A stretch of DNA of 64,000 nucleotides from Canicola haemoglobinophilus (GCF_002015075.1 NZ_MUXZ01000004.1:1-64000); one strand, 5' to 3'; counted from the stretch's first letter, positions 1 to 9,773 are shown. The notes: generated by a model not told the origin, from the letters alone. Numbers and translations: made by a program.

Positions 1-134
1 AGAAATCGTTATTCTCTGTAGTGGAGACCCACATAAGGTTGATGATGTTTGGGCTCCTAGTTAGGGTTTCGAACAGGTGTGGTTACCAATCAGCTTTAAT
101 CAACTATTTTATGGCATCTAAATCCGAAGTAGAT

Positions 135-160
135 GTAGGGACGCCACGCTGGCGTCCGTT
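135..160 (+). repeat. REP-like palindromic repeat, single copy
   Basis: The core GACGCCACGCTGGCGTC forms a perfect 7-bp stem with a 3-base loop and is preceded by GTAG. The same element occurs twice more in this window in inverted orientation (25530-25631). That makes it a dispersed repeat family and not a chance hairpin. There is no long T-run after it, so a terminator role is not indicated. Confidence 0.7.
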
Positions 161-255
161 ATAAAATCCGATAGCGTCTGTATTATCTTTAATCATCAAA
201 ATGTATAAAAACACCCAAATCAAGTTTAATTTAAGATGCTATCGTAAATTAAACT

Positions 256-276
256 GAAAAATCCCTATAAATAGGG
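256..276 (-). terminator. Putative terminator of the helicase/DUF4391 operon
   Basis: Read on the minus strand, CCCTA-TTTA-TAGGG is followed by ATTTTT, directly after the stop codon of the DUF4391 gene. The stem is short (5 bp), so efficiency is uncertain, but position and U-run fit a Rho-independent terminator. Confidence 0.5.
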
Positions 277-972
277 TTAACTGTTCATTTCCAATTCGGC
301 AATTAACTCATTGAGTTGATGATGTAAGCTAATTTTACGATTAAATTGTTTTTCTTTTGCTAACTTATTTCTTAGAGTAGCGATTTTTTTCTCTAACTCT
401 GTGCGTTTTGCCAAAAGTGCGGTAATTTCTGCCATATTTTGTTGTGGCTGAATATTGGCATCAATCGGCAGTAAGGCTTTGAGCATTGTTTCATAAAGGG
501 ATTTGCTATCCGTTGCAATGGGAAGCGGTCTGATTTCAGCATTTTTTTGCAAAACCCAATAGCTCTTGAAATAGTTTGAAATGTGCCATTTTCCGTTATC
601 CATTTTGTGTTTATAACAAGCGAAATAGCATGTTTCCATTTCTTCTGTTTCTTCTTTTTCGATTGGGCGTTGCAGTTGCCATATCACTTGGCGTGGCATT
701 GCTTTATCAATGGCTTCAATCAATGCGATATCTAATTCTTTTTTTCGCAGAGTTATGGTGATGATATTTAGCTCTGGCACTTCTGAATGTGGATTAATGT
801 TGAGTGTTCTTGGTGCAAGAATATTTGTAAGAATGATTTCTTCCACTTCCTCTACAAAAAGTTGTTTAAGTGCGGTATTGGCTTCAAGTTTTTCGTACAG
901 CACATTTTTAGGTATCCGCATTTTGGTTTCTGTTGTTTTTGGAAAATTCCAGCAAAATCCGACCACTTGCAT
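277..972 (-). CDS. DUF4391 family protein, partner of upstream helicase
   Basis: This is a 231-residue protein with no signal peptide or membrane segment. The N-terminal part (to about residue 120) contains short alternating hydrophobic stretches, with lysine- and glutamate-rich sequence in between. The C-terminal 50 residues are charged and heptad-like, consistent with a coiled coil. I recognise the overall pattern (start MQVVG, then a KNVLYEKL-like segment, a central ALIEAIDKAMPRQVIWQL-type strand, and a C-terminal coil) as DUF4391. From memory, that family usually sits beside large SNF2/type III-like helicases and often a DNA methyltransferase. Biochemical function is unknown. Its ATG overlaps the stop of the helicase by one base (TAATG), indicating translational coupling and a joint role, probably in DNA restriction or defence. 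No methyltransferase lies between it and the window edge. Confidence 0.65.
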   Translation of the reverse strand: MQVVGFCWNFPKTTETKMRIPKNVLYEKLEANTALKQLFVEEVEEIILTNILAPRTLNINPHSEVPELNIITITLRKKELDIALIEAIDKAMPRQVIWQLQRPIEKEETEEMETCYFACYKHKMDNGKWHISNYFKSYWVLQKNAEIRPLPIATDSKSLYETMLKALLPIDANIQPQQNMAEITALLAKRTELEKKIATLRNKLAKEKQFNRKISLHHQLNELIAELEMNS

Positions 973-3900
973 TAGGCATTTTCCTCTTGGATGACGATAA
1001 ATGCGATTAGCTCAAAGTCTTCTAATCCTTTGATTTGATTAGTTAATGCCGTTGTTTCCCCTTCTGAAAAGAGGCTCAAAACATCTTTCTGCTCTTTGGT
1101 TTCAACCATAGAGTGAATGGCTTGATTTAGTAGCTCTGAACAATGTTGCATCTTTTGCCCATCTTTTGTGAGACGGTTAAAAATATTGCAGACTTGCGTG
1201 ATAGGTTTATTTTTCCCTTTGCAACAGCTACGCAGTAGATCCAACATGGCTTTAATTTCTAAATGATTGGTAATAATTTCGCCATTATTGCCGATATAGA
1301 CTAAATAATAAGGGTGCAAGCGGTTTTGTTGATCAAGTGGTGTTGTAGCATTGATGTGCTTCAACGCAAAAATGATACCAGCTTGTAAATTTAACTCGTT
1401 ATTTGTTGGCACAACGGCATGTAAGCCTGTTGGCGCTGTGGTTGGTTCGCCATATTGCTGAATAAAGTTGAGAAGATCCATTCTAAATTCATTTAGCCCT
1501 AAATCCATAATGGATACGCCTGTTTTGACATCTTCTAAGTCGATAACCTCTTCTTGTAGACGTTTAAGCTGTTCTTTGCGATAAGCCATTTCATCGGTAT
1601 GTTGCGAGAGTAGGTTATCATCGCCCGTTGCAGTCATATCAACAATGGTCATTTTCTTCTCAACACGCTCTTTGAGGTTGATATATTCATCTAAATCAAC
1701 ATCAGGCCAGTAATTGACTAGCTGAATTTTTTCATTTGGCGAGCCAATACGGTCAATTCGCCCAAAACGTTGGATAATGCGTACTGGGTTCCAATGAATA
1801 TCGTAGTTAATTAGATAATCACAATCCTGTAAATTTTGCCCTTCGGAAATACAGTCTGTGGCAATTAATAAATCAATTTCTGCATTTTCTTGAGGTAAAA
1901 CAGCTGATTTTGATTTAGACATTGGCGAGAAAAGTGTCAGTATTTCCTGCAAGTCATAATGCTGGCGGCGATAATGAGGCTGAAGAGTGCTTTGTGGGTT
2001 ATCTGAACCTGTGACTAAGGCAGTATGTAGTCCCATTTGTTGTTTAACCAATGGCGATAGATGTTGATACAAATAGTGTGCGGTATCGGCAAAAGCGGTA
2101 AAAATGATGATCTTTTTATTATTCGGGTTGATTGGATTTTGCATTTTTTCCAGCACTTTATTCGCCAAATGCTGGAGTTTATAGTCATATTTTTCGGTGA
2201 TTTGCCCAACAGACATAAGCATTTCTTCAATGATGACAAGATCTACACGCAGTTCTTGCTCCCAAGAGGTAATATCCATATCTGCCAGTTTGATTTTAAT
2301 TTTGTCACCAATTTCAATGCTACTTGGTAGATCTTCATCTTGATCGTCATAAACAATAGCACTTTCTATTTCGGTATTTGTTTGTTGCTTTTTAAATACT
2401 TCAATGGCAGATAGGTTTTGCTTATATTGCGTTAATAATTTTTCTAAGGTTAAACGGAAAGCATAAACTGAGCTTTCTAAACGTTTTAGTAAGTTGGTGG
2501 ACATTAAAGCCACTAAACTTTTTTCACGATCAGATTGTTTAAATTTTACCTTTTGATTGCTCAACTCCGTATCATACATATCTTCATATTTTGCCAATTG
2601 GCTTGGGAAAATATAGTTAATCGGCGTATAGACCGTTAATTTTAATGAGCGTAACAGCTTCGCCAATAAATCATTAAGCTGATCAACATTATCTAAATCC
2701 GTTAATTGACAACGATAAGATATTGGTTTTAAACGTGTTGGAAATTCACCAATTTCTTTTGTATCGTAAAATTTTTGGATATGTTTGCGTGAGCGAGCAA
2801 TGGTTACGCTATCTAAGAGTTCAAAGAAATCAAAATCTAATTTGTCTAAAATCGCTTTGGTTGTGCGGTTTGGTGCTGGTAATTTTGTCCATTCGTTAAA
2901 AGCTCGTTGTGCATTACGGAAAATTTCCTCAATACTTCGGGTGGATTTCAATAATTTGCTTAAATTTTGCGAATGTCCTTCATAAGCAAGGGCAAGTTGA
3001 TTGCGTAAATCCATAAATCGGTTATTTACTGGCGTTGCAGAAAGCATTAGCACTTTGGTTTTTACGCCTGACTTAATCACTTGGTTCATCAGTTTTTGAT
3101 AGCGGGTTTCTTTTCCTCTTAATGCTTCGCTATTGCGGAAATTGTGCGATTCATCAATGACGACTAGATCATAATTTCCCCAGTTCACTTGATTTAGCTT
3201 CATTCCAAAAGATTCACCGCTTGTACGACTTAAATCCGTATGGCATAACACATCATAATTAAAGCGATCTTTAGCAAAAAGATTGGTGGTTAAATTGCGG
3301 TTATAAGTTAGCCAGTTATCAGCTAATTTTTTTGGACAAAGCACGAGTACAGCACGATTGCGCAGTTCGTAATATTTGATAACCGCCAATGCAGTGAAAG
3401 TTTTACCCAAACCAACACTATCTGCCAAAATACAGCCATTATAAGTTTCAAGTTTATTGATAATGCCATTTACGGCATCTTTTTGATAATCAAATAATTT
3501 ATTCCAGATTAGTGTGTCTTGATAACCAGTGCGATCATTTGGTAGAACATCAGCATTAATGTCTTCTAAAAAAGTGCTAAAAATTTGATAGATAATTAAA
3601 AAATAAAGATATTCTGGGGCATTCTCTTTATATACATTCTCAATTTGCTGGCAGAGCGTTTCTGTGACATCTTGCAATTTTTCATCATCGTGCCAAATTT
3701 GTTCAAAAACATTAATGTAGTTTTGTGTTACTGCGATTTCTGCCGGTTCATATTTGTGAGTAAAACTAGAAATAGCATTGCCTTGCTGATAGCCTAAACT
3801 TACCGCCGTAAAGCCATCAATGGGAAAAAAGCTCTCTTTGTCTGAATTGTTTTCAATAATTGCAAACTGTTGCATTGAGGCATTTGTTTTATTGGTTTTA

Positions 3901-4253
3901 AAAATAGCTTTACGTCTAATCCAATCAGCACATTCTTTCGCTATGGCTTTTTGAGTCAGCTTATTTTTAAGTTGAATTTCAAACTCTGTGCCATATAAGC
4001 TTTTTTCACGATTTATTTTCGGAATAAAAAATTCACGATGAGTTTTCGGCAAGCTGTCACTAATCGCATCTTTTGTAAAAGTAGGGGAAGTAAAGAGAAA
4101 TTGAAGTGAGTCAATTTGGGCAAGTTCGTCTCGTAATGCTTCATAAGCATAAATTGAAAAGCAAGAAGCTGAAATTTTGAGTTTGTCTTTCGAGCGTAAG
4201 GATTTTTTGATTTCATCGCCAAGCAATGTATTAATGTTATCAATAACTAGCAT
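972..4253 (-). CDS. SNF2-type helicase with N-terminal PLD-like region (defence/restriction)
   Basis: This is a 1093-residue superfamily 2 helicase. Visible motifs in order: Walker A DSVGLGKT (about residue 280), DESHNF as motif II, LSATPVNN as motif III, then in the second RecA lobe IIFTAFADTAHYL, ATDCISEGQNL, and the motif VI region IQRFGRIDRIGS. The first 200 residues resemble the phospholipase-D-like module seen in related helicases, but the usual HxK motif is not apparent (QQFAII where a HAKLYLI-type strand would be expected). Nuclease activity there is doubtful. A long insertion separates the lobes (about residues 500-720). A good ribosome site (GAGGAAAC) precedes the ATG. It is followed by DUF4391 with a 1-base overlap. 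This looks like an ATP-driven DNA translocase of a restriction-like system; substrate and target are unknown. Confidence 0.75.
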   Translation of the reverse strand: MLVIDNINTLLGDEIKKSLRSKDKLKISASCFSIYAYEALRDELAQIDSLQFLFTSPTFTKDAISDSLPKTHREFFIPKINREKSLYGTEFEIQLKNKLTQKAIAKECADWIRRKAIFKTNKTNASMQQFAIIENNSDKESFFPIDGFTAVSLGYQQGNAISSFTHKYEPAEIAVTQNYINVFEQIWHDDEKLQDVTETLCQQIENVYKENAPEYLYFLIIYQIFSTFLEDINADVLPNDRTGYQDTLIWNKLFDYQKDAVNGIINKLETYNGCILADSVGLGKTFTALAVIKYYELRNRAVLVLCPKKLADNWLTYNRNLTTNLFAKDRFNYDVLCHTDLSRTSGESFGMKLNQVNWGNYDLVVIDESHNFRNSEALRGKETRYQKLMNQVIKSGVKTKVLMLSATPVNNRFMDLRNQLALAYEGHSQNLSKLLKSTRSIEEIFRNAQRAFNEWTKLPAPNRTTKAILDKLDFDFFELLDSVTIARSRKHIQKFYDTKEIGEFPTRLKPISYRCQLTDLDNVDQLNDLLAKLLRSLKLTVYTPINYIFPSQLAKYEDMYDTELSNQKVKFKQSDREKSLVALMSTNLLKRLESSVYAFRLTLEKLLTQYKQNLSAIEVFKKQQTNTEIESAIVYDDQDEDLPSSIEIGDKIKIKLADMDITSWEQELRVDLVIIEEMLMSVGQITEKYDYKLQHLANKVLEKMQNPINPNNKKIIIFTAFADTAHYLYQHLSPLVKQQMGLHTALVTGSDNPQSTLQPHYRRQHYDLQEILTLFSPMSKSKSAVLPQENAEIDLLIATDCISEGQNLQDCDYLINYDIHWNPVRIIQRFGRIDRIGSPNEKIQLVNYWPDVDLDEYINLKERVEKKMTIVDMTATGDDNLLSQHTDEMAYRKEQLKRLQEEVIDLEDVKTGVSIMDLGLNEFRMDLLNFIQQYGEPTTAPTGLHAVVPTNNELNLQAGIIFALKHINATTPLDQQNRLHPYYLVYIGNNGEIITNHLEIKAMLDLLRSCCKGKNKPITQVCNIFNRLTKDGQKMQHCSELLNQAIHSMVETKEQKDVLSLFSEGETTALTNQIKGLEDFELIAFIVIQEENA

Positions 4254-4452
4254 AGTTTCCTCACTTCAGATTTTTATTTGATCTTCGATAATTATATCTG
4301 TTATTAAGCGATCTAAATAGCAGTTTTAAATTTGTATAATTAAAACTTTCTATATTCGAGGTACTTCTTTTATAAAAGTCTAGCCACATTTAAAATGCGT
4401 TTTCATATTTTATGCTAAAATGCACCGCACTTTTCTCCCTATTTTTATTGCT

Positions 4453-6483
4453 ATGACCAAGATTAATACTAAGCCTTTTATTTTACATTCTGAATTTCAA
4501 CCCTCGGGCGATCAGCCACAGGCTATTGAGAAATTAGCGGAAAATCTCAATGATGGGTTAGCACATCAAACTTTACTTGGTGTAACTGGCTCAGGTAAGA
4601 CTTTTACTATTGCTAATGTGATTGCAAAACTTAATCGTCCAGCGATGTTGTTGGCGCCAAACAAAACTTTAGCAGCACAACTTTATGCAGAGATGAAAGC
4701 TTTTTTCCCTGAAAATGCGGTGGAATATTTCGTTTCTTATTATGATTATTATCAACCTGAAGCCTATGTACCAAGTAGCGATACTTTTATTGAAAAAGAT
4801 GCGTCAATTAATGATCAAATTGAACAAATGCGTTTGTCTGCAACGAAATCTTTCCTTGAGCGCCGAGATACCATTGTAGTCGCCTCTGTTTCTGCTATTT
4901 ATGGTTTGGGCGATCCTGATAGCTATTTAAAAATGATGTTGCATTTGCAAAGTGGTGCCATTATTAACCAACGTCAGATTTTAGCCAAATTAGCGGAGTT
5001 GCAATACACTCGTAATGATCAAGCTTTTCAGCGTGGAACCTTTAGAGTGCGGGGGGAAATTATTGATATTTTCCCAGCCGAATCTGATGATCGTGCTGTG
5101 CGTATTGAGTTATTCGATGATGAAATTGAGCGTTTGAGTTTATTTGATCCGCTCACAAATACAAGTTTTGGCGCTGTGCCTCGTTATACCATTTATCCAA
5201 AAACTCATTATGTAACGCCAAGAGAACGAATTTTAGATGCCATTGAAAAAATTAAATTGGAGCTTAAAGAGCGGCGTGAATATTTGTTAGCGAATAATCG
5301 ACTGGTAGAAGAACAACGATTAACTCAGCGCACTCAATTTGATATTGAAATGATGAATGAGCTTGGTTATTGCTCGGGAATTGAAAACTACTCACGCTAT
5401 TTGTCAGGGCGTGATGAAGGGCAACCGCCACCAACATTATTTGATTATATGCCTTCTGATGCGTTGTTAATTATTGATGAAAGCCATGTTACTGTGCCAC
5501 AAATTGGTGGAATGTATCGAGGTGACCGTTCTCGTAAAGAAACTCTTGTGGAATATGGTTTTCGTTTGCCATCGGCATTAGATAATCGTCCGTTGCGTTT
5601 TGAGGAATTTGAGCGTTTGGCACCGCAAACTATTTATGTGTCTGCAACGCCGGGACCTTATGAGCTAGAAAAATCAGGCAATGAAATTATTGATCAAGTT
5701 GTACGTCCAACGGGATTACTTGATCCAGAAATTGAAATACGTCCAGTGGCTATTCAAGTGGATGATCTGTTATCTGAAGCAAGAAAAAGAGCGGATCAAA
5801 ATGAGCGAGTTTTGGTTACCACTTTGACCAAGCGTATGGCAGAAGATTTAACCGATTATCTGGAAGAGCATGGTGTTCGCGTACGTTATCTACATTCTGA
5901 TATTGATACGGTTGAACGTGTTGAAATTATTCGTGATTTACGTTTAGGTGAATTTGATGTTTTAGTTGGAATTAACTTGTTGCGAGAAGGGTTGGATATT
6001 CCAGAAGTATCGCTGGTGGCAATTTTAGATGCAGATAAAGAAGGTTTTCTACGTTCCGAACGTTCTCTTATTCAAACCATTGGACGTGCGGCACGCAATT
6101 TGAAAGGAAAAGCGATTTTATATGCTGATAGCATGACAAAATCCATGCAAAAAGCCATTGATGAAACCCAACGCCGCCGTGAAAAACAAATGAAATACAA
6201 TGCAGAAAAAGGCATTGTGCCGCAGGCGTTAAACAAAAAAGTGGGTGAGTTATTGGATATTGGACAAGGTGCAACAACCAAAGCTAAGGCAAAATCTCGA
6301 GCACAAACTGTGGCAGAACCGACCGCGCTTTATCAAATAAAATCGCCAAAAGACTATCAGCAACAAGTGAAAAAACTTGAGCAACAAATGTATAAATTTG
6401 CTCAGGATCTTGAGTTTGAGAAAGCGGCAGCAATAAGAGATCAACTACAAGAATTAAAGGAGAGATTTAAGGTTGAATTTTAA
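4453..6483 (+). CDS. uvrB: UvrABC excinuclease subunit B
   Basis: UvrB is the damage-verifying helicase of nucleotide excision repair. It is loaded by UvrA, then recruits UvrC for dual incision. Seen: Walker A GVTGSGKT near residue 40, the beta-hairpin segment [18 protein letters not shown] as motif II, the C-terminal helicase motifs ending TIGRAARN, and a C-terminal UVR coiled coil ([12 protein letters not shown]) that binds UvrC. Length from the chosen start is 676 residues, close to the family norm. An upstream in-frame ATG at 4420 lies inside an uptake-sequence-like ACCGCACTTTT and would add 11 residues unlike UvrB, so MTKINTKPF at 4453 is preferred. It is monocistronic and diverges from the helicase operon. 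Confidence 0.96.
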   Translation: MTKINTKPFILHSEFQPSGDQPQAIEKLAENLNDGLAHQTLLGVTGSGKTFTIANVIAKLNRPAMLLAPNKTLAAQLYAEMKAFFPENAVEYFVSYYDYYQPEAYVPSSDTFIEKDASINDQIEQMRLSATKSFLERRDTIVVASVSAIYGLGDPDSYLKMMLHLQSGAIINQRQILAKLAELQYTRNDQAFQRGTFRVRGEIIDIFPAESDDRAVRIELFDDEIERLSLFDPLTNTSFGAVPRYTIYPKTHYVTPRERILDAIEKIKLELKERREYLLANNRLVEEQRLTQRTQFDIEMMNELGYCSGIENYSRYLSGRDEGQPPPTLFDYMPSDALLIIDESHVTVPQIGGMYRGDRSRKETLVEYGFRLPSALDNRPLRFEEFERLAPQTIYVSATPGPYELEKSGNEIIDQVVRPTGLLDPEIEIRPVAIQVDDLLSEARKRADQNERVLVTTLTKRMAEDLTDYLEEHGVRVRYLHSDIDTVERVEIIRDLRLGEFDVLVGINLLREGLDIPEVSLVAILDADKEGFLRSERSLIQTIGRAARNLKGKAILYADSMTKSMQKAIDETQRRREKQMKYNAEKGIVPQALNKKVGELLDIGQGATTKAKAKSRAQTVAEPTALYQIKSPKDYQQQVKKLEQQMYKFAQDLEFEKAAAIRDQLQELKERFKVEF

Positions 6484-6484
6484 C

Positions 6485-6511
6485 AAAAAAGCCAGCGATA
6501 AAATCACTGGC
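6485..6511 (-). terminator. Rho-independent terminator of tRNA-fMet
   Basis: A 9-bp stem GCCAGTGAT/ATCGCTGGC (one G-U pair) is followed on the minus strand by TTTTTT, immediately downstream of the initiator tRNA. It also abuts the end of uvrB on the other strand and may serve both. Confidence 0.75.
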
Positions 6512-6520
6512 TTATGAATC

Positions 6521-6597
<77 letters not shown>

Positions 6598-6610
6598 TCT
6601 GTGAGGGCGT

Positions 6611-6638
6611 AATATACGCTTTTAAAATTTGAATGCAA
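6611..6638 (-). promoter_or_regulatory. Sigma-70 promoter of tRNA-fMet
   Basis: On the minus strand TTGCAT (-35) and TATATT (-10) are separated by 16 bases, followed by a GC-rich discriminator (ACGCCCTCA) and the tRNA 5' end. The GC-rich discriminator is typical of stable-RNA promoters under stringent control; that regulatory reading is inference. Confidence 0.65.
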
Positions 6639-6786
6639 GTATAAATTTAATGATTTATGTTTGTTTGGCATAAAATTAAACGAATTGTCATTTTTTTGTC
6701 CGAACCGAGAGAGAAAACGCTATATATTTTATTGTTTTTTTGCTACCTTACGCCGTTTGCAAACTTTCCTTTTATTTAAGCTCAAT

Positions 6787-7878
6787 ATGAATTTTTCTAT
6801 AAAAACAATATTTAAACCAAGTATTTTATTTTCAGCGGTTATTTTGGCTGCTTGTTCTACTAATCAACCTAAAACAAACTATCAAACTGGTCCTGAGCAG
6901 TTTGGGGCAAAATATGCTGGACGTAGCTATCAACAAACCACATTAATGCCAGTTTCTTCTGTTGATAATAAAAGTGCGGTCATAAATCAAGGAGATTTCT
7001 TAACTCAGCTTTCTAATATTCGCCAAGCATCAAGCCGTTTAGTAGATAAATTTGCTAATACTTATGGAAAAGTGACTAATTGGGTCTTGTCTGGCGCCAA
7101 TACGAAAGAACTAGCCAATTATGGTATCCAAGCGCAAATTATGAAGGGACATGATGGCTATCAAAATGTATTAATGACAGGATATTATTCGCCAGTTATT
7201 CATGCTCGTCATAAGCCACAAGGCAAATATAACCAACCTATTTATGCCATGCCAAAGAATAAACGTTTTTCTCGTGCACAAATTTATGCTGGTGCATTGC
7301 AAGGCAAAGGGCTTGAATTAGCTTATTCCGATTCGATGATTGATAACTTTTTACTCGGAGTGCAAGGTAGTGGTTATGTGGATTTTGGTAATGGCGATTT
7401 AAGTTATTTTGCTTACGCAGGACAAAATGGTTTTGATTATGTGGCAGTGGGACGATTGCTGGTGGAAGATGGCGAAATTGCTAAAGAAAAAATGTCTATT
7501 CAAGCAATTAAAGATTGGGCAAAGGCAAATCCTTCACGTTTACAAGCCTTATTAGAACGTAATCCTTCTTATGTTTTCTTTAAAAAAGATCCAAATGGTA
7601 AAGTACGAGGCTCTGCGGGCGTACCTTTAGTACCAATGGCATCTATTGCAAGTGATAAAAATGTCATTCCTACTGGCTCAGTTGTTTTGGTAGAAGTACC
7701 GCAAATTGATGATGCAGGTCATTGGACGGGAGAGCATACATTGCATTTAATGGTGGCATTGGATGTTGGTGGGGCAGTAAAAGGTCATCATTTTGATTTA
7801 TATCGTGGAATTGGCGATAAAGCTGGGCATATTGCTGGCTTATCAAAACATTATGGTCGAGTGTGGTTGTTACAATAA
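6787..7878 (+). CDS. mltA: Membrane-bound lytic transglycosylase A (lipoprotein)
   Basis: MltA cleaves peptidoglycan strands to 1,6-anhydro-muropeptides at the inner face of the outer membrane. The chosen start gives a lipoprotein signal ending LAAC (Cys at about residue 22) followed by STNQ, so outer-membrane sorting is expected. The catalytic region near the C-terminus shows the family's LDVGGAVKGHHFDLYRG segment with its conserved aspartates; the insert domain with GYYSPV is in the middle. Length is 363 residues, as expected. A longer frame back to 6661 would bury the signal peptide and is rejected. Its stop overlaps the tcdA start by one base, so the two are probably co-transcribed. The released anhydro-muropeptides are substrates for AmpG, encoded further along. 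Confidence 0.92.
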   Translation: MNFSIKTIFKPSILFSAVILAACSTNQPKTNYQTGPEQFGAKYAGRSYQQTTLMPVSSVDNKSAVINQGDFLTQLSNIRQASSRLVDKFANTYGKVTNWVLSGANTKELANYGIQAQIMKGHDGYQNVLMTGYYSPVIHARHKPQGKYNQPIYAMPKNKRFSRAQIYAGALQGKGLELAYSDSMIDNFLLGVQGSGYVDFGNGDLSYFAYAGQNGFDYVAVGRLLVEDGEIAKEKMSIQAIKDWAKANPSRLQALLERNPSYVFFKKDPNGKVRGSAGVPLVPMASIASDKNVIPTGSVVLVEVPQIDDAGHWTGEHTLHLMVALDVGGAVKGHHFDLYRGIGDKAGHIAGLSKHYGRVWLLQ

Positions 7879-8645
7879 TGACAGAACGTATAGATAATTA
7901 TGAACAGCGCTTTGGTGGCATTGGGCGCTTATATGGTGTAGAGGCATTAGCACGACTAAAACAGGCACATATTTGTGTGATCGGAATTGGTGGCGTGGGT
8001 TCATGGGTGGTGGAGGCGCTTGCTCGATCTGGTATCGGGCAAATTACCATGATTGATATGGACGATATTTGTGTGACCAATATTAATCGTCAATTACCCG
8101 CATTAACCGGCAATATTGGCAAGTTAAAAACGGAAGTCATGCAAGAGCGAGTGCAATTAATTAATCCTCATTGCCAAGTGAACATTATTGATGATTTTTT
8201 GATGGCGGAAAATTTGGCGGAATATATTCATACTGGCTATGATTATGTAATTGATGCCATTGATAATGTGAGAGTAAAAGCTGCGCTTATTGCCTATTGT
8301 AAACGCCACAAAATCAAAATTATTACTATTGGTGGTGCGGGTGGGCAAACGGACCCTAGTCAAATTCAAGTAGCAGATCTTAGCCGAACTATTCAAGATC
8401 CATTACTGGCAAAAGTGCGGTCAGTTTTGCGCAAAGAATATAATTTCTCACAAAACCCTAAACGTAAGTTTGCGGTAGATTGTGTTTTTTCTACACAACC
8501 TTTAATTTTCCCCAAAATGAGCGGCGATTGTACCATTTCAGCGAGCATGAATTGTGCCAATGGTTTTGGTGCGGCAACCATGATTACTGCGACTTTTGGC
8601 TTTTTCGCTGTGGCAAAAGTGATAGACAAATTGACTAAAGCCTAA
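7878..8645 (+). CDS. tcdA: tRNA threonylcarbamoyladenosine dehydratase
   Basis: TcdA is an E1/ThiF-like ATP-dependent enzyme that cyclises t6A37 to ct6A on ANN-decoding tRNAs. The nucleotide-binding GIGGVGSWVVEAL motif is near residue 35, followed by the IDMDDICVTNINRQLPA segment that binds ATP in this family. Further along comes DYVIDAIDNVRVKAALI, and a C-terminal GDCTISASMN region. Length is 255 residues, somewhat shorter than the E. coli protein (268). The ATG at 7878 overlaps the mltA stop (TAATG); an earlier GTG at 7863 is in frame but unnecessary. It belongs to the E1 superfamily branch with TcdA rather than MoeB/ThiF, judged from the RFGGIGRLYG N-terminus. Confidence 0.9.
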   Translation: MTERIDNYEQRFGGIGRLYGVEALARLKQAHICVIGIGGVGSWVVEALARSGIGQITMIDMDDICVTNINRQLPALTGNIGKLKTEVMQERVQLINPHCQVNIIDDFLMAENLAEYIHTGYDYVIDAIDNVRVKAALIAYCKRHKIKIITIGGAGGQTDPSQIQVADLSRTIQDPLLAKVRSVLRKEYNFSQNPKRKFAVDCVFSTQPLIFPKMSGDCTISASMNCANGFGAATMITATFGFFAVAKVIDKLTKA

Positions 8646-8703
8646 AAACTTTTGCAAAAATTCTAGTAATTTAATGAAAAAGTGGTAATCTAATCAGCCT
8701 TTT

Positions 8704-8722
8704 GATAATCATTATTAATTAT
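8704..8722. promoter_or_regulatory. Possible Fur/Zur-type operator upstream of znuA
   Basis: An AT-rich interrupted dyad, GATAATCATTATTAATTAT, lies 17 bases before the znuA start. It resembles Fur-family boxes built from NATA/TNAT units. Zinc control by Zur would suit the gene, but a clear Zur consensus is not met, so this is tentative. Confidence 0.35.
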
Positions 8723-8738
8723 AAAAGGGAGTATTCTG

Positions 8739-9773
8739 ATGTCTAAATTTACTTTTAAAAAAGCCCTAATTAGTACCGCACTTTTTTCTGTATCAGCAGC
8801 GGCGAGTGCGAGTGTTGTCACTTCAATTAAACCTTTAGGTTTTATTGCTTCATCTATTGCTGATGGTGTGACTGATACTCAAGTAATTGTGCCACCAGGC
8901 GCATCACCACATGATTATAGTTTCCGTCCTTCTGATATCCAAAAGTTAAAATCAGCAGATTTAGTTGTTTGGGTTGGCGAAGATGTGGATATGTTCTTAG
9001 ATAATGCAACTCTACGTGATATAGATCTTAAAAAAGTAGTGACGATTGCTGAAATTTCAGAAATTGACACTAAAGAACATTTAATTACAGGTCACCATCA
9101 TGACCATGATCACGGACATGGCCATGACCATGATGACGACAAACATGACCATGATGACCACAAGCATGACCATGACCACAAACATGACCATGACCACAAG
9201 CATGACCATGACGACAAACATGACCATGAACACAAACATGAACACGCTCATGATGATTTAGGTATTAACTGGCATATTTGGTATTCACCAGAAATTAGCA
9301 AAATCGTTGCACAAAAAGTAGCAGAGAAATTAACCTTACAATATCCAGATAAAAAAGCATTGATTGAACAAAACCTTGCAGAATTTAACCGCACTTTAGC
9401 TGAAAAAAATGAAGCAATTAAAAAACAATTAGCACCAGTAAAAGCAAAAGGTTTCTATGTATTCCATGATGCGTACAGCTATTTCAATCATGCTTATGGC
9501 TTAAATCAAGTAGGCTATTTCACTATTAATCCATTAGTGGCTCCGGGCGCTAAAACCTTAGCGAAAATCAAAGAAGAAATTACTGAACATAAAGTCAATT
9601 GCTTGTTTGCTGAACCACAATTTACGCCAAAAGTTATTGAGAGTTTAAGTAAAGCAACTGGTGTGAAAGTTGGTCGTTTAGATCCAATGGGCGAGGAAGT
9701 TAAATTAGGGAAAAATTCTTATGCTAACTTCTTACAATACACAGCAGATAGCTATTTTAGTTGCTTGAAATAA
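8739..9773 (+). CDS. znuA: Zinc ABC transporter substrate-binding protein
   Basis: This is the periplasmic high-affinity Zn2+ receptor for the ZnuBC importer (cluster 9 solute-binding family). The signal peptide runs to the ASA site near residue 24. Metal ligands fit the family: His in PPGASPHDY (about residue 60), His in INWHIWYSPE, His in FYVFHDAYSYF, and a C-terminal acidic ligand in CLFAEPQF. Between residues about 118 and 172 is a long loop almost wholly of His, Asp and Lys, encoded by near-tandem repeats, which probably captures zinc for transfer to the high-affinity site. The RBS AAAGGGAG is well placed. ZnuB and ZnuC are not in this window, so the receptor gene stands alone. Confidence 0.95.
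   Translation: MSKFTFKKALISTALFSVSAAASASVVTSIKPLGFIASSIADGVTDTQVIVPPGASPHDYSFRPSDIQKLKSADLVVWVGEDVDMFLDNATLRDIDLKKVVTIAEISEIDTKEHLITGHHHDHDHGHGHDHDDDKHDHDDHKHDHDHKHDHDHKHDHDDKHDHEHKHEHAHDDLGINWHIWYSPEISKIVAQKVAEKLTLQYPDKKALIEQNLAEFNRTLAEKNEAIKKQLAPVKAKGFYVFHDAYSYFNHAYGLNQVGYFTINPLVAPGAKTLAKIKEEITEHKVNCLFAEPQFTPKVIESLSKATGVKVGRLDPMGEEVKLGKNSYANFLQYTADSYFSCLK
9093..9252 (+). repeat. His/Asp-coding near-tandem repeats inside znuA
   Basis: Multiple copies of a CATGACCATGACCACAA-like unit encode the HDHDHK-rich metal loop. Copies differ slightly (GAC/GAT, CAC/CAT, interspersed AAA/AAG). All unit lengths visible are multiples of three, so changes in copy number would alter loop length without breaking the frame. 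Confidence 0.85.

Larger units (their letters stand above)
1..276. other. Edge/intergenic region with no confident gene
   Basis: A plus-strand open frame enters from the left edge and stops at the TAG at 62-64. Only about 20 codons are visible, too few to recognise, so it may be the 3' end of a gene or chance. The rest is AT-rich and non-coding. It holds one REP-like palindrome (135-160) and, next to the following gene, a small terminator hairpin (256-276). No tRNA or rRNA signature is visible. Confidence 0.4.

Noticed and set aside
4420..4452. Longer uvrB N-terminus
   Set aside because: The added residues come from an uptake-word-like segment and do not resemble UvrB.
9093..9252. CRISPR-like short repeats
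   Set aside because: The repeats lie inside the znuA frame, have no unique spacers and encode a His/Asp loop.
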